DNA of 64,000 nt from Aquipseudomonas alcaligenes NBRC 14159 (GCF_000467105.1 NZ_BATI01000016.1:104508-168507), one strand, 5' to 3'; shown: positions 38,251 through 48,328, numbered from the stretch's first letter. Numbers and translations: made by a program. Notes: generated from the sequence alone by a model not told the origin.

Positions 38251-39690
38251 ATGATCGTTCCCGTCATTTTGTCCGGTGGCGCCGGTACCCGCCTGTGGCC
38301 GGTATCGCGTGAGGACCATCCCAAGCCCTTCATGCGCCTGCCGGATGGTCAGTCTCTGTTGCTGAAAACCTACCTGCGCGCCGCCGGGCTGCTTGGCGCG
38401 GGAGGCGAGATTGTCACGGTGACTAACCGCGAGCACTATTTCGAGAGCAGGGACCACTTTGCCGCGGCCAAGCTGGCGGGTTGCCGGGCGCGCTTTCTGC
38501 TGGAACCGCAGGGGCGCAACACTGCGCCGGCGCTGGCAGTCGCCGCCCTGGCCCTGGCGGCTGAACACGGTGATGATGCGGTGTTGGTCGTGATGGCTGC
38601 GGATCACCTGATTCACGACTTGGCGGGCTTCAAGGCGGCCACCGAGCACGCGGTGCGACTGGCCGAGCAGGGTTATCTGGTGACCTACGGTGTACGCCCG
38701 ACCGCTCCGGAAACCGGCTTTGGCTATATCGAGGCAGGTACTGCGCTGGATGAGCTGGGTGGTTGCCAGGTGCAGCGCTTTGTCGAGAAACCGGATAGCG
38801 TGACGGCCCAGGAGTACCTCGACAGCGGTCGCTTCCTGTGGAATTCGGGCATGTTCTGTTTCACCGCCGGTAGCCTGATCCGCGAGCTGCAGGCTCATGT
38901 TCCCGACCTGCTCGAGCAGGCGCGTGCTTGCGTTGAGCATAGCTCTTTGCAGACCAGCGCCGGCGGCTTGATGCAGGAGCTGCAGGGGAGCAGCTTTGCG
39001 GCATTGCCGGACATCTCCATCGACTATGCGGTTATGGAACGCTCCACACGGGTGGCGGTAGTTCCTGCGCAATTCGACTGGAGCGATATAGGGTCGTGGA
39101 AGACCCTGCGCGAGCTGGTGGAGGCGGATGCCGACTGCAACCGTAAGCAAGGCGATGCCCTTTTCATTGATAGCCGCAATACCTACGTACAGAGCCAGGG
39201 GCGCTTGGTTGCCACGGTCGGGGTCGACGACCTGATCGTGGTCGAAACCGCCGATGCAGTGCTGGTTGCACATGCCGACCGCGCACAGCAAGTAGGCCAG
39301 GTGGCTAAACGGCTGAAGCTGGAGAACCACCAGGCCTATCGCCTGCATCGTACGGTCGCGCGCCCCTGGGGCACATACACCGTGCTCGAGGAGGGCCCGC
39401 GCTTCAAGATCAAGCGCATCGTGGTGAAGCCTGGTGCAGCGCTGTCGCTGCAGATGCATCACCATCGCAGCGAGCACTGGATCGTCGTGCAGGGCATGGC
39501 CAAGGTGGTCAACGGCGGCGAGCCGCGCCTGATCAACAGTAACGAATCGACCTTTATTCCCGCAGGCCACAAGCACCGTCTGGAAAATCCGGGGGTGATC
39601 GATCTGGTGATGATCGAGGTGCAGAGCGGCGAGTATTTGGGCGAGGATGACATCGTTCGCTTCGAAGACCAGTATGGCAGGGTGCACTGA
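38251..39690 (+). CDS. wbpW: Bifunctional phosphomannose isomerase / GDP-mannose pyrophosphorylase
   Basis: 479 residues, the usual length for type II enzymes. N-terminal pyrophosphorylase domain: GGAGTRLWPVSRE (9-21), with KPF after it, and FVEKPD further on. C-terminal cupin isomerase domain: RPWGTYTVLEEG, KPGAALSLQMHHHRSEHW. It converts fructose-6-phosphate to mannose-6-phosphate and mannose-1-phosphate to GDP-mannose; the mutase step must come from AlgC elsewhere. Similar to AlgA; its place between gmd and wzm makes it the WbpW member. AAGGAG precedes the start. Confidence 0.92.
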   Translation: MIVPVILSGGAGTRLWPVSREDHPKPFMRLPDGQSLLLKTYLRAAGLLGAGGEIVTVTNREHYFESRDHFAAAKLAGCRARFLLEPQGRNTAPALAVAALALAAEHGDDAVLVVMAADHLIHDLAGFKAATEHAVRLAEQGYLVTYGVRPTAPETGFGYIEAGTALDELGGCQVQRFVEKPDSVTAQEYLDSGRFLWNSGMFCFTAGSLIRELQAHVPDLLEQARACVEHSSLQTSAGGLMQELQGSSFAALPDISIDYAVMERSTRVAVVPAQFDWSDIGSWKTLRELVEADADCNRKQGDALFIDSRNTYVQSQGRLVATVGVDDLIVVETADAVLVAHADRAQQVGQVAKRLKLENHQAYRLHRTVARPWGTYTVLEEGPRFKIKRIVVKPGAALSLQMHHHRSEHWIVVQGMAKVVNGGEPRLINSNESTFIPAGHKHRLENPGVIDLVMIEVQSGEYLGEDDIVRFEDQYGRVH

Positions 39691-40487
39691 TGGCGCTGGG
39701 TATGGCCCGCGCGGTATGGAGTTACCGCGGTTTCGTAGTGGGCAGTGTCCAGCGCGAATTCCAGACGCGCTACCGCAATTCCCTGTTCGGTGCGGCGTGG
39801 ATGATCCTCAATCCGCTGTCGATGATCATCGTCTACACAGTGATCTTCTCCCAGCTGATGCAGGCCCGCCTGCCTGGTGTGGATAACGGCTTGGCCTATG
39901 GCATCTACCTGTGCGCCGGAATCCTGGCTTGGGGATTCTTCGCCGAGGTAATCGGGCGCAGCCAGTCGGTGTTTCTGGAGCACGCCAATCTCATTAAGAA
40001 GCTGAGCTTCCCCCGTATCTGCCTGCCCTTAATTGTGGTGCTAAACGCGAGCTTGAACTTCGCCATCATTTTTGCGCTGTTTCTCGGTTTCTTGCTGGTG
40101 ACGCAGAACTTTCCGGGCTGGGTGGTGCTGGGGGTGGTACCTTTACTGTTGATCCAGATCGCATTCTCCATCGGTCTAGGCATACTGCTCGGCGTGCTCA
40201 ACGTGTTCTTTCGCGATGTCGGGCAGTTTGTCGGTATTTTCCTGCAGTTCTGGTTCTGGCTAACGCCGATCGTCTATCCGGTGTCGATTCTGCCCGATGC
40301 TATTCGTCCGCTAATCGAAGCCAACCCCATGGTGCCGCTTATCTCCGCCTATCAGGGCATCTTCGTCCAGGGCCAATGGCCGCAGTGGTCGACGCTCTGG
40401 CCTTCCGCGCTGCTGGCCGGGGTGTTCTGTCTGTTGGCGATGCGCCTTTTCCGAAAGCGCTCCGGTGAAATGGTGGATGAACTCTGA
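39690..40487 (+). CDS. wzm: O-polysaccharide ABC transporter, membrane subunit
   Basis: 265 residues with six membrane helices of the ABC-2 type (TRYRNSLFGAAWMILNPLSMIIVYTVIF at the first helix). It forms the channel that exports the finished D-rhamnan across the inner membrane on its lipid carrier. It overlaps wbpW and wzt by single bases (TGATG and TGATGG contexts), a tightly coupled run. Confidence 0.95.
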   Translation: MALGMARAVWSYRGFVVGSVQREFQTRYRNSLFGAAWMILNPLSMIIVYTVIFSQLMQARLPGVDNGLAYGIYLCAGILAWGFFAEVIGRSQSVFLEHANLIKKLSFPRICLPLIVVLNASLNFAIIFALFLGFLLVTQNFPGWVVLGVVPLLLIQIAFSIGLGILLGVLNVFFRDVGQFVGIFLQFWFWLTPIVYPVSILPDAIRPLIEANPMVPLISAYQGIFVQGQWPQWSTLWPSALLAGVFCLLAMRLFRKRSGEMVDEL

Positions 40488-41722
40488 TGGGTAGCATTCA
40501 AGTTGCTCAGCTGAGCAAAGCCTACAAGCAGTATCCCAGCCGCTGGGCTCGTTTGGCCGAGTGGTTGATTCCCTTTTCCAAGCCTCGCCACCAGCTAAAG
40601 TGGGTGCTGCAGGACATCTCGTTCAACGTCTATCCCGGTGAGGCCTTGGGCATCATCGGGATCAATGGCGCGGGCAAGAGCACGCTGCTAAAGATGATTA
40701 CCGGTACGACTCAGCCGAGTCGCGGACAGATCCAAATCCAGGGGCGCGTGGCGGCACTGCTTGAGCTGGGTATGGGCTTCCATCCGGATTTCAGCGGCCG
40801 GCAGAACGTATTTATGGCCGGCCAGCTGCTGGGGCTGAGCATGGAAGAGCTGCAAGCGTTGATGCCCGAGATCGAGGCTTTCGCAGAGATCGGCTCGTAT
40901 ATGGACCAGCCGGTTCGAACCTACTCCAGTGGTATGCAGATGCGCCTCGCATTTAGCGTGGCAACGGCGCGGCGGCCGGATGTGCTGATTGTCGATGAAG
41001 CGCTGTCTGTTGGTGACGCTTATTTCCAGCACAAGAGCTTCGATCGAATCCGCGAGTTCCGTAAGTCAGGCACCACGCTGTTGATCGTTTCGCATGACCG
41101 TCAGGCAATTCAGAATCTCTGTGATCGGGCAATCCTGCTAGCTCATGGCCGTCTTGCTCTGGAGGGGGCGCCTGAAGAGGTGATGGACTTCTACAGCGCG
41201 ATGCTGGCGGAAAAGGAGCAGCTGACGATTCGCCAGGAACGTCTGGACAACGGCAAGGTTCGTACTATTTCCGGCACTGGTGAGGCCAGCTTCAGCGATG
41301 TCACCCTGCTAAATGCTCAGGGCCAGCGCGTTGAGGTGCTAGAGGTAGGTAGTCAGACCGTTCTCGAAGTTACAGTGGATATCAAGCAATCCATTCCAAG
41401 GCTGGTGCTTGGGTTTATGATCAAGGACCGCATGGGGCAGGCGATCTACGGCATTAATACTCATCGGCTGCACCGCGAACTGGAGGCTCTTTCGGCAGGT
41501 GAGCGCATCGTCTATCGCTTCGCCTTTCCTGCAAATCTGGGCAAGGGTAATTACTCGATTGCCTTGTCCCTATCTCGCTTTGACTCGCATTTGGACACCA
41601 ATTACGAGTGGCGCGATTTCGCGCTGGTGTTCCATGTGATCAATATCAACAAGCCCGATTTCGTTGGTTGTGCCTCACTGGATGCTGAAGTCAGCATTCA
41701 GCGTCAGCTACAGCCCGCCTGA
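40487..41722 (+). CDS. wzt: O-polysaccharide ABC transporter, ATPase with C-terminal sugar-recognition domain
   Basis: 411 residues. Walker A GINGAGKST (58-66), signature TYSSGMQMRLAFSVA and Walker B DVLIVDEALSVGD are intact. About 160 residues after the ATPase form a beta-rich C-terminal domain. In E. coli O8/O9a this domain binds the methylated end of the chain and couples termination to export; a similar role here would fit the methyltransferases at 24.9-27.5 kb. That link is inference. Confidence 0.94.
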   Translation: MGSIQVAQLSKAYKQYPSRWARLAEWLIPFSKPRHQLKWVLQDISFNVYPGEALGIIGINGAGKSTLLKMITGTTQPSRGQIQIQGRVAALLELGMGFHPDFSGRQNVFMAGQLLGLSMEELQALMPEIEAFAEIGSYMDQPVRTYSSGMQMRLAFSVATARRPDVLIVDEALSVGDAYFQHKSFDRIREFRKSGTTLLIVSHDRQAIQNLCDRAILLAHGRLALEGAPEEVMDFYSAMLAEKEQLTIRQERLDNGKVRTISGTGEASFSDVTLLNAQGQRVEVLEVGSQTVLEVTVDIKQSIPRLVLGFMIKDRMGQAIYGINTHRLHRELEALSAGERIVYRFAFPANLGKGNYSIALSLSRFDSHLDTNYEWRDFALVFHVININKPDFVGCASLDAEVSIQRQLQPA

Positions 41723-41744
41723 GTTCTACTGCCGCGAGATTTCC

Positions 41745-43142
41745 ATGCGTTTTCTTATTGAATGCACCTACGTCTATGAACATCCCCAGGACAATTCGGG
41801 GATCCAGCGAGTGGTGCGCAATATCGTCAATAACCTAGGTGAGTTGGCTGGCGATGCGGAGTGCGTGCCGGTTATCCTGAAAAACGACAAAGTATTCCGC
41901 GTGAGGCAGCTCAGCCCTGGTCCTGATGGCCGCTGGTTGAGCCGTTCTCAGGCCTGGTTATCATTGACTCATGATCGTCTGGGCCGGCTGCGCCAAAGAG
42001 TTTGGCTCGCATATGCGCGGCGCGAGCGTCAATGGCCACTGCATCACTCACCCACGTTGCGCTTCTTGGCGCGCTTGGCTTGCAGGGGCCTTAGTTTCTC
42101 CCTGGCGGTACCGCAGAAAATGCTGGCGCGGGTGTCCTTGAATTATGTGGACAAGACCCGGGCGGTGGAAATGACATGCCAAGCCGGCGACGTGCTGGTG
42201 CTGTTGGACTCTTCCTGGCACGCCGATTTTTTCCCGGTGGCCGAGCGTCTGCAGCGAGAAGGCGTGGGTATTGTTTCGGTCATATACGACCTGATTCCGT
42301 TGACCCACCCGCAGTTTTGCGATGAAGGCCTGGTGCGTGTCTTCGAGCAATGGTTCGACTGGATCGCCCGCACGGCCGATGGTTTCATCGCCATCTCCCA
42401 GACCATCAGCGATCAGGTGCGCAGCGAGGTGCAATGGCGCCTGGGGCGCGACATGGCCGCGCAACGCTGGTTCGACCATTTCCATCTGGGCAGCGAGTTG
42501 GATAGGGCTCATCCGGGAGCGGTAGTGCGCCACGAGGTGCGGCGCATGTGCAAGTCGCACCCGGTTTACCTGATGGTCAGTACCATTGAACCGCGCAAGA
42601 ATCATGCATATCTGCTTAATGCCTTCGAGCGCCTTTGGGATGAGGGTGCTGATGTGGCGCTATGTTTTGTCGGCAAGATCGGTTGGAAGACCGAAAAGCT
42701 GATTGAGCGAGTTAGGCAGCATGCTGAGCTGAACAAACGTCTGTTCATGTTCAACGATCTCAGTGATCGAGAGCTTGAGTATTGCTATAGCCACTCGCGA
42801 GCTTTGGTCTTCCCGTCGTATGTCGAGGGCTTCGGTCTTCCACTGGTGGAGGCGATGCAGCGCGGCTTGCCCGCCATGGCCAGCGACATCCCGGTATTCC
42901 GTGAGATTGGTGGCGACTCCATGGCTTATTTTGGCCTGTCCGAGCCCGAGTCGCTGTGCCGTCTGGTCCGGCATTTCGAGGAGAGCGGCAAATTTCCCGC
43001 TCAGGCTTGTCTGAGTCAGTGGTCATGGTTGTCCTGGAAGGACTCGGCTGCGCAGTTGGTTGCGCGTGTGCGTCGTCACACTGGTGTACCTCGAAGTATT
43101 GAGCGGACTGCAGAATCCGATGTCCGTATCGATCGCCTTTAA
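41745..43142 (+). CDS. wbpX: D-rhamnosyltransferase WbpX-like (GT4)
   Basis: 465 residues. Start MRFLIECTYVYEHPQDNSG at 41745; the open frame runs further back without sense. EX7E motif is VEGFGLPLVEA. GT4 fold with VYLMVSTIEPRKNHAYLLNAF as the donor domain entrance. In P. aeruginosa WbpX acts with WbpY and WbpZ to build the repeating trisaccharide of D-rhamnose. It ends 23 bases inside wbpY. Confidence 0.88.
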   Translation: MRFLIECTYVYEHPQDNSGIQRVVRNIVNNLGELAGDAECVPVILKNDKVFRVRQLSPGPDGRWLSRSQAWLSLTHDRLGRLRQRVWLAYARRERQWPLHHSPTLRFLARLACRGLSFSLAVPQKMLARVSLNYVDKTRAVEMTCQAGDVLVLLDSSWHADFFPVAERLQREGVGIVSVIYDLIPLTHPQFCDEGLVRVFEQWFDWIARTADGFIAISQTISDQVRSEVQWRLGRDMAAQRWFDHFHLGSELDRAHPGAVVRHEVRRMCKSHPVYLMVSTIEPRKNHAYLLNAFERLWDEGADVALCFVGKIGWKTEKLIERVRQHAELNKRLFMFNDLSDRELEYCYSHSRALVFPSYVEGFGLPLVEAMQRGLPAMASDIPVFREIGGDSMAYFGLSEPESLCRLVRHFEESGKFPAQACLSQWSWLSWKDSAAQLVARVRRHTGVPRSIERTAESDVRIDRL

Positions 43143-44256
43143 CGCCTCGATCCTGCGCGCGCCGCGTACCGGTATTGGCCAGTACCTGGTCGAGCTGATA
43201 CGCGCTCTAGCGGTGGATTCCGAGTTCGAGCCGCTGCTGTTTAACGGCTGGAGTTGGCGTGAGCAGTTGCCGGCCGCAGCGTTGCCCGGTTATTCCCGCT
43301 TGAGTGCTCTGGTAAAGCGCGGAGTGCCGAATGCATATGCTCTGCGCCGAGTAATCGAGCAGCGGCGTTTCAGTCGCAGGGCAGGATGCGCGGATCTTTA
43401 TCACGAGCCCAGCCTATGGCCTTTCGAGTTCGACGGACCGATGGTCATGACCGTCCACGATCTGACCCATGTGCGTTTCCCACAGACGCAGCCCGCAGAT
43501 CGTCTAGCGGCGATCGAGCAGCACGTAGTCCGCGGACTACAGCGGGCACGGCGCATTCTGGTGGATTCGCAGTTTGTTGCTGACGAGATTTGTGCTTATT
43601 ACGGTCTGCCGATCGAGCGCTTGGCGGTAGCGCCGCTGGGCTGTGCGGCGCGGTTCTACCCCCGTTCGCCCGAACAACTGGCTGCGCGGATGGCGGCGTT
43701 GGGTCTGCAGTCGGGGCAGTATCTGTTGTGCGTGGGTACTTTGGAGCCACGGAAGAACCTACAGTTGGCTTTGAGGGCCTACCAGCGCTTGCCTGCTTCA
43801 TTACGTGAGCGCTTTCCATTGATTTTGGCTGGAATGCCTGGCTGGCGCACCGAACAGTTGGCAGAGCCTTTGCGGCGTGCAGTCGCCAGCGGGCAGGTTC
43901 GCTTGCTGGGTTATCAAGATGACGACTGCCTGGCCGAGCTGTTTGCTGGTGCCCGTCTATTGCTGTTTCCCTCACTTTATGAAGGTTTTGGCCTGCCGGT
44001 ATTGGAAGCGATGGCCAGTGGTACTCCGGTAATTCTTAGCCGAGGTTCTGCGCTGCCTGAAGTGGCTGGAGACGCTGGGTTGTACATTGATCCGCTGGAC
44101 GAGATGGACTGCGCTTCCGCAATCGAATTGCTCATTGAGGATGCTGCGCAATGGACGAGGCAACGCGTTGCCGGTCTGGAGCGCGCTCAGGATTTCTCAT
44201 GGGCACGTTGCGCACGCATTACCTCCATGGTCTACCGGGAGGCACTGGCTAACTGA
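43120..44256 (+). CDS. wbpY: D-rhamnosyltransferase WbpY-like (GT4)
   Basis: 378 residues. Start ATG at 43120 (MSVSIAFNASILRAPRTGIGQYL), inside the end of wbpX by 23 bases. N-terminal NASILRAPRTGIGQYLVEL is the family mark. EX7E is YEGFGLPVLEA (E and E spaced by seven). Proposed to add alpha-1,3-linked D-rhamnose during polymer growth. Coupled to wbpZ by TGATG. Confidence 0.9.
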   Translation: MSVSIAFNASILRAPRTGIGQYLVELIRALAVDSEFEPLLFNGWSWREQLPAAALPGYSRLSALVKRGVPNAYALRRVIEQRRFSRRAGCADLYHEPSLWPFEFDGPMVMTVHDLTHVRFPQTQPADRLAAIEQHVVRGLQRARRILVDSQFVADEICAYYGLPIERLAVAPLGCAARFYPRSPEQLAARMAALGLQSGQYLLCVGTLEPRKNLQLALRAYQRLPASLRERFPLILAGMPGWRTEQLAEPLRRAVASGQVRLLGYQDDDCLAELFAGARLLLFPSLYEGFGLPVLEAMASGTPVILSRGSALPEVAGDAGLYIDPLDEMDCASAIELLIEDAAQWTRQRVAGLERAQDFSWARCARITSMVYREALAN

Positions 44257-45383
44257 TGCGCGTACTTCACTTGTTCAAAACCTATTTCCCCGATTCCATG
44301 GGTGGCATTGAGCAGGTGATTTTTCAGCTCTGCCAAAGCGGTATCTCCCATGGCATCCACAGCGAGGTTCTAACTCTTAGCCAGAATCCGCAACCTAGCG
44401 AGGTAATGGTCGCTGATCATCGAGTGCATCGCGCTAAATTGAATCTCCAGATCGCCTCGACTGGCCTCTCTTACAGTGTGCTGGGGCGCTTCCGTGCCCT
44501 GGCCGAACAAGTGGACCTTATTCACTACCACTTTCCCTGGCCATTCATGGATCTCATCCACTTTATTGCGGGCATTGAGAAGCCAGTGGTGGTCTCTTAC
44601 CACTCAGACATTGTTCGGCAGAAGCATCTAATGCGGTTGTATGCTCCTTTAATGCGCCGTTTCCTCGATCGTGCAGATCGTCTCGTTGCCGCCTCGCCCA
44701 ACTATGTGGAAACCAGTGAGGTTCTACGTCGATATGGACAGAAAACTACCGTTATCCCCTATGGTCTGGACAAACAAGGCTACTCGCAGGTCAGCCCCGA
44801 ACGTTTAGATCATTGGCGAGAGCGTTGTGGTAAACGCTTCTTTCTGTTTGTCGGAGTGATGCGCTATTACAAAGGACTGCACATCCTTTTGGAGGCTGCT
44901 CAGGGGAGCCAGTACCCAATCGTCATTGTGGGCACAGGGCCTCTTGAAACTGAGCTCAAGAGTCAGGCTCTTCGGCTGGGTTTGAGTAACGTGCAGTTTT
45001 TGGGGCGTCTCGGTGACGAGGACAAAGTCGCCCTGCTACAGCTTTGCGCCGCCTTCGTTTTTCCTTCGCATCTGCGCTCCGAGGCCTTCGGTATTTCGCT
45101 CTTGGAAGCAGCTATGTATGGCAAGCCTATGATTTCTAGCGAGATTGGCACCGGAACTAGTTACATCAACATTCACGGTGAGACTGGTCTCGTCGTCCCC
45201 CCTGGCGATCCTTCGGCTTTCCGTGCTGCGATGGACAAGTTGTGGAGCTCTCCTGAAAGCTGTGCTCGGATGGGGCGGCAGGCCGAAATGCGTTACGAGA
45301 AGCTGTTTACTTCCGCACTCATGGGGCGGCAGATGGCCGATCTTTATCGGCAAGTCGTTACTGAAACTAGGTTGGCGAAATAA
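44256..45383 (+). CDS. wbpZ: D-rhamnosyltransferase WbpZ-like (GT4)
   Basis: 375 residues. N-terminal HLFKTYFPDSMGGIEQVIFQ and EX7E SEAFGISLLEA. In P. aeruginosa WbpZ is thought to add the first D-rhamnose to the lipid-linked primer made by WbpL. Last gene of the polysaccharide block; the stop touches a strong terminator. Confidence 0.92.
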   Translation: MRVLHLFKTYFPDSMGGIEQVIFQLCQSGISHGIHSEVLTLSQNPQPSEVMVADHRVHRAKLNLQIASTGLSYSVLGRFRALAEQVDLIHYHFPWPFMDLIHFIAGIEKPVVVSYHSDIVRQKHLMRLYAPLMRRFLDRADRLVAASPNYVETSEVLRRYGQKTTVIPYGLDKQGYSQVSPERLDHWRERCGKRFFLFVGVMRYYKGLHILLEAAQGSQYPIVIVGTGPLETELKSQALRLGLSNVQFLGRLGDEDKVALLQLCAAFVFPSHLRSEAFGISLLEAAMYGKPMISSEIGTGTSYINIHGETGLVVPPGDPSAFRAAMDKLWSSPESCARMGRQAEMRYEKLFTSALMGRQMADLYRQVVTETRLAK

Positions 45384-45411
45384 AAAACCCGGCGCTAGGC
45401 CGGGTTTTTTA
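45382..45411. terminator. Strong bidirectional terminator after wbpZ
   Basis: Six A, stem AACCCGGC-gcta-GCCGGGTT and six T. It sits between convergent wbpZ and pntB and should stop both. Confidence 0.93.
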
Positions 45412-45430
45412 TGCTCTGGAGAAGGCTGTC

Positions 45431-46879
45431 TTACTCGACCGCCTTCACCATGTCTTCGATGACCTTCTTCGCGTCGCCGAACACCATCATGGTCTTGTCC
45501 ATGTAGAACAGTTCGTTGTCCAGGCCGGCGTAGCCGCTGGCCATGGAGCGCTTGTTGACGATGATGGTCTTGGCCTTGTAGGCCTCGAGGATCGGCATGC
45601 CGGCGATCGGCGACTTCGGATCGTTCTTCGCCGCCGGGTTGACCACGTCGTTGGCGCCGAGCACCAGCACCACGTCGGTCTGGCCGAACTCGGAGTTGAT
45701 GTCCTCCATCTCGAACACCTGCTCGTAAGGCACTTCGGCCTCGGCCAGCAGCACGTTCATGTGGCCCGGCATACGGCCGGCTACCGGGTGGATCGCGTAC
45801 TTCACGGTCACGCCGCGGTGGGTCAGCTTCTCGGCCAGTTCCATCAGCGCGTGCTGGGCACGGGCTACCGCCAGGCCGTAGCCGGGGACGATGACCACGG
45901 TGTCGGCGTTGGTCAGCAGGAAGGCGGCGTCGTCGGAGGAGCCCGACTTCACGTTGCGCTCCTGCTGGGCACCGGCCGGGCCGCCGGCATCAGCGTCGGC
46001 ACCGAAGCCGCCGAGGATGACGTTGAAGAACGAGCGGTTCATCGCCTTGCACATGATGTAGGACAGGATGGCGCCCGAGGAGCCCACCAGCGAACCGGCG
46101 ACGATCAGCATCGAGTTGTTCAGCGAGAAGCCGATACCGGCCGCCGCCCAGCCCGAGTAGCTGTTGAGCATGGACACCACCACCGGCATGTCGGCACCGC
46201 CGATCGGGATGATGATCAGCACGCCGATGACGAAGGCCAGGGCCACCACGATGGCGAAAGCGGTGATGTTGCCGGTGAAGGTGAAGTACAGGCCCAGGCC
46301 CAGGATCGCCAGGCCGATGACCAGGTTGACCATGTGCTGGCCCTTGAACACCACCGGGGCACCCTGGAACAGACGGAACTTGTACTTGCCCGACAGCTTG
46401 CCGAAGGCGATCACCGAACCGGAGAAGGTGATGGCACCGATGGCCGCGCCGAGGAACAGTTCCAGGCGGTTGCCCGAGGGAATGGCGTCACCCAGGTTGG
46501 CGACGATGCCCAGCGACTGCGGTTCAACGACCGCGGCAATGGCGATGAACACGGCAGCCAGGCCGATCATGCTGTGCATGAAGGCGACCAGTTCCGGCAT
46601 CTTGGTCATCTCGACACGCTTGGCCATGATGGAGCCGGCGGTACCGCCGACCAGCAGGCCGACCAGCACGTAGCCCAGGCCCTTGGCAGCGCCGCCCTCG
46701 GCCATTTCCGCGCCGAGCTTGAACACCAGGAAGATGGTGGTGACCACGGCGATGGCCATGCCGATCATGCCAAAGGCGTTGCCCTGGCGCGACGAAGTCG
46801 GGTGGGAAAGGCCTTTCAGCGCCTGGATGAAGCAGACGGAAGCGACCAGGTACAGCAGGGTGATCAGGTTCATGCTCAT
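45431..46879 (-). CDS. pntB: NAD(P) transhydrogenase beta subunit
   Basis: 482 residues. Nine or so membrane helices (LLYLVASVCFIQALKGLSHP onward) then the NADP-binding domain III (VVIVPGYGLAVARAQHAL, and VVLVLGANDVVNPAAK). With PntAa/PntAb it couples proton entry to hydride transfer from NADH to NADP+. Start at 46879 (MSMNLITLLY) is supported by GGAGGG; a second ATG lies two codons later. Confidence 0.96.
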   Translation of the reverse strand: MSMNLITLLYLVASVCFIQALKGLSHPTSSRQGNAFGMIGMAIAVVTTIFLVFKLGAEMAEGGAAKGLGYVLVGLLVGGTAGSIMAKRVEMTKMPELVAFMHSMIGLAAVFIAIAAVVEPQSLGIVANLGDAIPSGNRLELFLGAAIGAITFSGSVIAFGKLSGKYKFRLFQGAPVVFKGQHMVNLVIGLAILGLGLYFTFTGNITAFAIVVALAFVIGVLIIIPIGGADMPVVVSMLNSYSGWAAAGIGFSLNNSMLIVAGSLVGSSGAILSYIMCKAMNRSFFNVILGGFGADADAGGPAGAQQERNVKSGSSDDAAFLLTNADTVVIVPGYGLAVARAQHALMELAEKLTHRGVTVKYAIHPVAGRMPGHMNVLLAEAEVPYEQVFEMEDINSEFGQTDVVLVLGANDVVNPAAKNDPKSPIAGMPILEAYKAKTIIVNKRSMASGYAGLDNELFYMDKTMMVFGDAKKVIEDMVKAVE

Positions 46880-46880
46880 C

Positions 46881-47195
46881 TTATTTGCCCTCCGCCTTGG
46901 CCTTGGGCGCCTTCTTCTTGAACATTTCCAGCATGCGGCGGGTGACCAGGAAGCCACCGAACACGTTGACGGCGGCCAGGGCCACGGCCAGGGTGCCCAT
47001 GGCCTTGCCCAGCGGGGTTACGGTCAGGGCGGCGGCCAGCATGGCGCCGACGATGACGATCGCGGAGATCGCGTTGGTCACGGCCATCAGCGGGGTGTGC
47101 AGGGCCGGGGTGACGTTCCATACCACGTGGTAGCCCACGTAGATGGCCAGCACGAAGATGATCAGGTTGTAGATGCTGGGGGAAATCAGTTCCAT
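46881..47195 (-). CDS. pntAb: NAD(P) transhydrogenase alpha-2 subunit (membrane)
   Basis: 104 residues. Three or four membrane helices (VVWNVTPALHTPLMAVTNAIS) and a basic C-terminus KKKAPKAKAEGK. This is the membrane part that in E. coli is fused to PntA; the split is normal in Pseudomonas and Rhodospirillum. GGAG precedes ATG 47195. The gene is short because the domain is separate, not truncated. Confidence 0.93.
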   Translation of the reverse strand: MELISPSIYNLIIFVLAIYVGYHVVWNVTPALHTPLMAVTNAISAIVIVGAMLAAALTVTPLGKAMGTLAVALAAVNVFGGFLVTRRMLEMFKKKAPKAKAEGK

Positions 47196-47206
47196 GTCTC
47201 TACTCC

Positions 47207-48328
47207 TTAGCCGTTGGTGCGCACGACGTTGCCATCGCGGCACATCAGGCACGCGGCGACGATGTCGTCTTCCAGGTTGAGGTGGAAATGGCCTTCCTTG
47301 TCGATGACGAGCTTGAGGAAGTCCAGCAGGTTGCGCGCGTACAGCGCCGAGGCATCCGCCGGCACCAGGGCCGCCAGGTTGCTGTAGCCGACGATGGTGA
47401 CGCCGTGCTTGACGACGACCTGATCGACTTCGGTCAGCGGGCAGTTGCCGCCCTGGGCAGCGGCCAGGTCGATGACCACCGAGCCCGGCTTCATCTCTTC
47501 CACGGTTGCTTCGTGCAGCAGGGTCGGCGCCTTGCGGCCCGGAATCAGCGCGGTAGTGATGACGATGTCGGCCTGCTTGGCGCGCTCGTGCACGGCACCA
47601 GCCTGACGCTGCATCCACGACGCTGGCATCGGCCGGGCATAGCCGCCAACGCCCTGGGCGCACTCGCGCTCTTCGTCGGTCTCGAACGGCACATCGACGA
47701 ACTTGGCGCCGAGCGACTCGATCTGTTCCTTAACGGCAGGACGCACGTCGGAGGCCTCGATCACCGCACCCAGACGCTTGGCGGTGGCGATGGCCTGCAG
47801 ACCGGCCACGCCGGCACCGAGGATCAGCACGCGAGCGGCTTTCACGGTACCGGCCGCGGTCATCAGCATCGGCATGAAGCGCGGGTAGTGGTTGGCACCC
47901 AGCATCACGGCCTTGTAGCCGGCGATGTTGGCCTGCGAGCTCAGCACGTCCAGGCTCTGCGCTCGGGAGGTACGCGGGGCGGCCTCCAGGGCGAAGGCGG
48001 TAATGCCACGGGCGGCCATGCGCGCGATGGTCTCGTTGCAGAACGGGTTGAGCATGCCAACCAGTACCGCGCCGGACTTCATCAGCGCCAGTTCGGCGTC
48101 GTCAGGGGCCACGACCTTGAGCACCAGATCGGCACCAAACACGGTAGCGGCATCGCCAATATTGGCGCCGACGACTTCATAAACGTGGTCGGGCAGGCTG
48201 GCTTTCACGCCGGCACCGCTCTGCACAGTCACCTGATGGCCCTGGGCGATCAGCTTCTTGATGGTTTCGGGAGTTGCGGCAACGCGCGTCTCCCCGGCGT
48301 GGGTCTCGAGAGGAACACCGATGTGCAC
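47207..48328 (-). CDS. pntAa: NAD(P) transhydrogenase alpha-1 subunit (NAD domain)
   Basis: 373 residues from a GTG start at 48328 (VHIGVPLETHAGETRVA), with GGAG about nine bases upstream. Domain I fold: VLILGAGVAGLQAIATAKRLGA for NAD binding and MKPGSVVIDLAAAQGGNCPLT near the C-terminus. First gene of pntAa-pntAb-pntB. The GTG start lies within the usual N-terminus of the family; longer open frame upstream has no sense. Confidence 0.95.
   Translation of the reverse strand: MHIGVPLETHAGETRVAATPETIKKLIAQGHQVTVQSGAGVKASLPDHVYEVVGANIGDAATVFGADLVLKVVAPDDAELALMKSGAVLVGMLNPFCNETIARMAARGITAFALEAAPRTSRAQSLDVLSSQANIAGYKAVMLGANHYPRFMPMLMTAAGTVKAARVLILGAGVAGLQAIATAKRLGAVIEASDVRPAVKEQIESLGAKFVDVPFETDEERECAQGVGGYARPMPASWMQRQAGAVHERAKQADIVITTALIPGRKAPTLLHEATVEEMKPGSVVIDLAAAQGGNCPLTEVDQVVVKHGVTIVGYSNLAALVPADASALYARNLLDFLKLVIDKEGHFHLNLEDDIVAACLMCRDGNVVRTNG

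Noticed and set aside
45761..46921. Plus-strand open frame opposite pntB
   Set aside because: His/Gly/Asp-rich low-complexity translation, shadow of a membrane protein.
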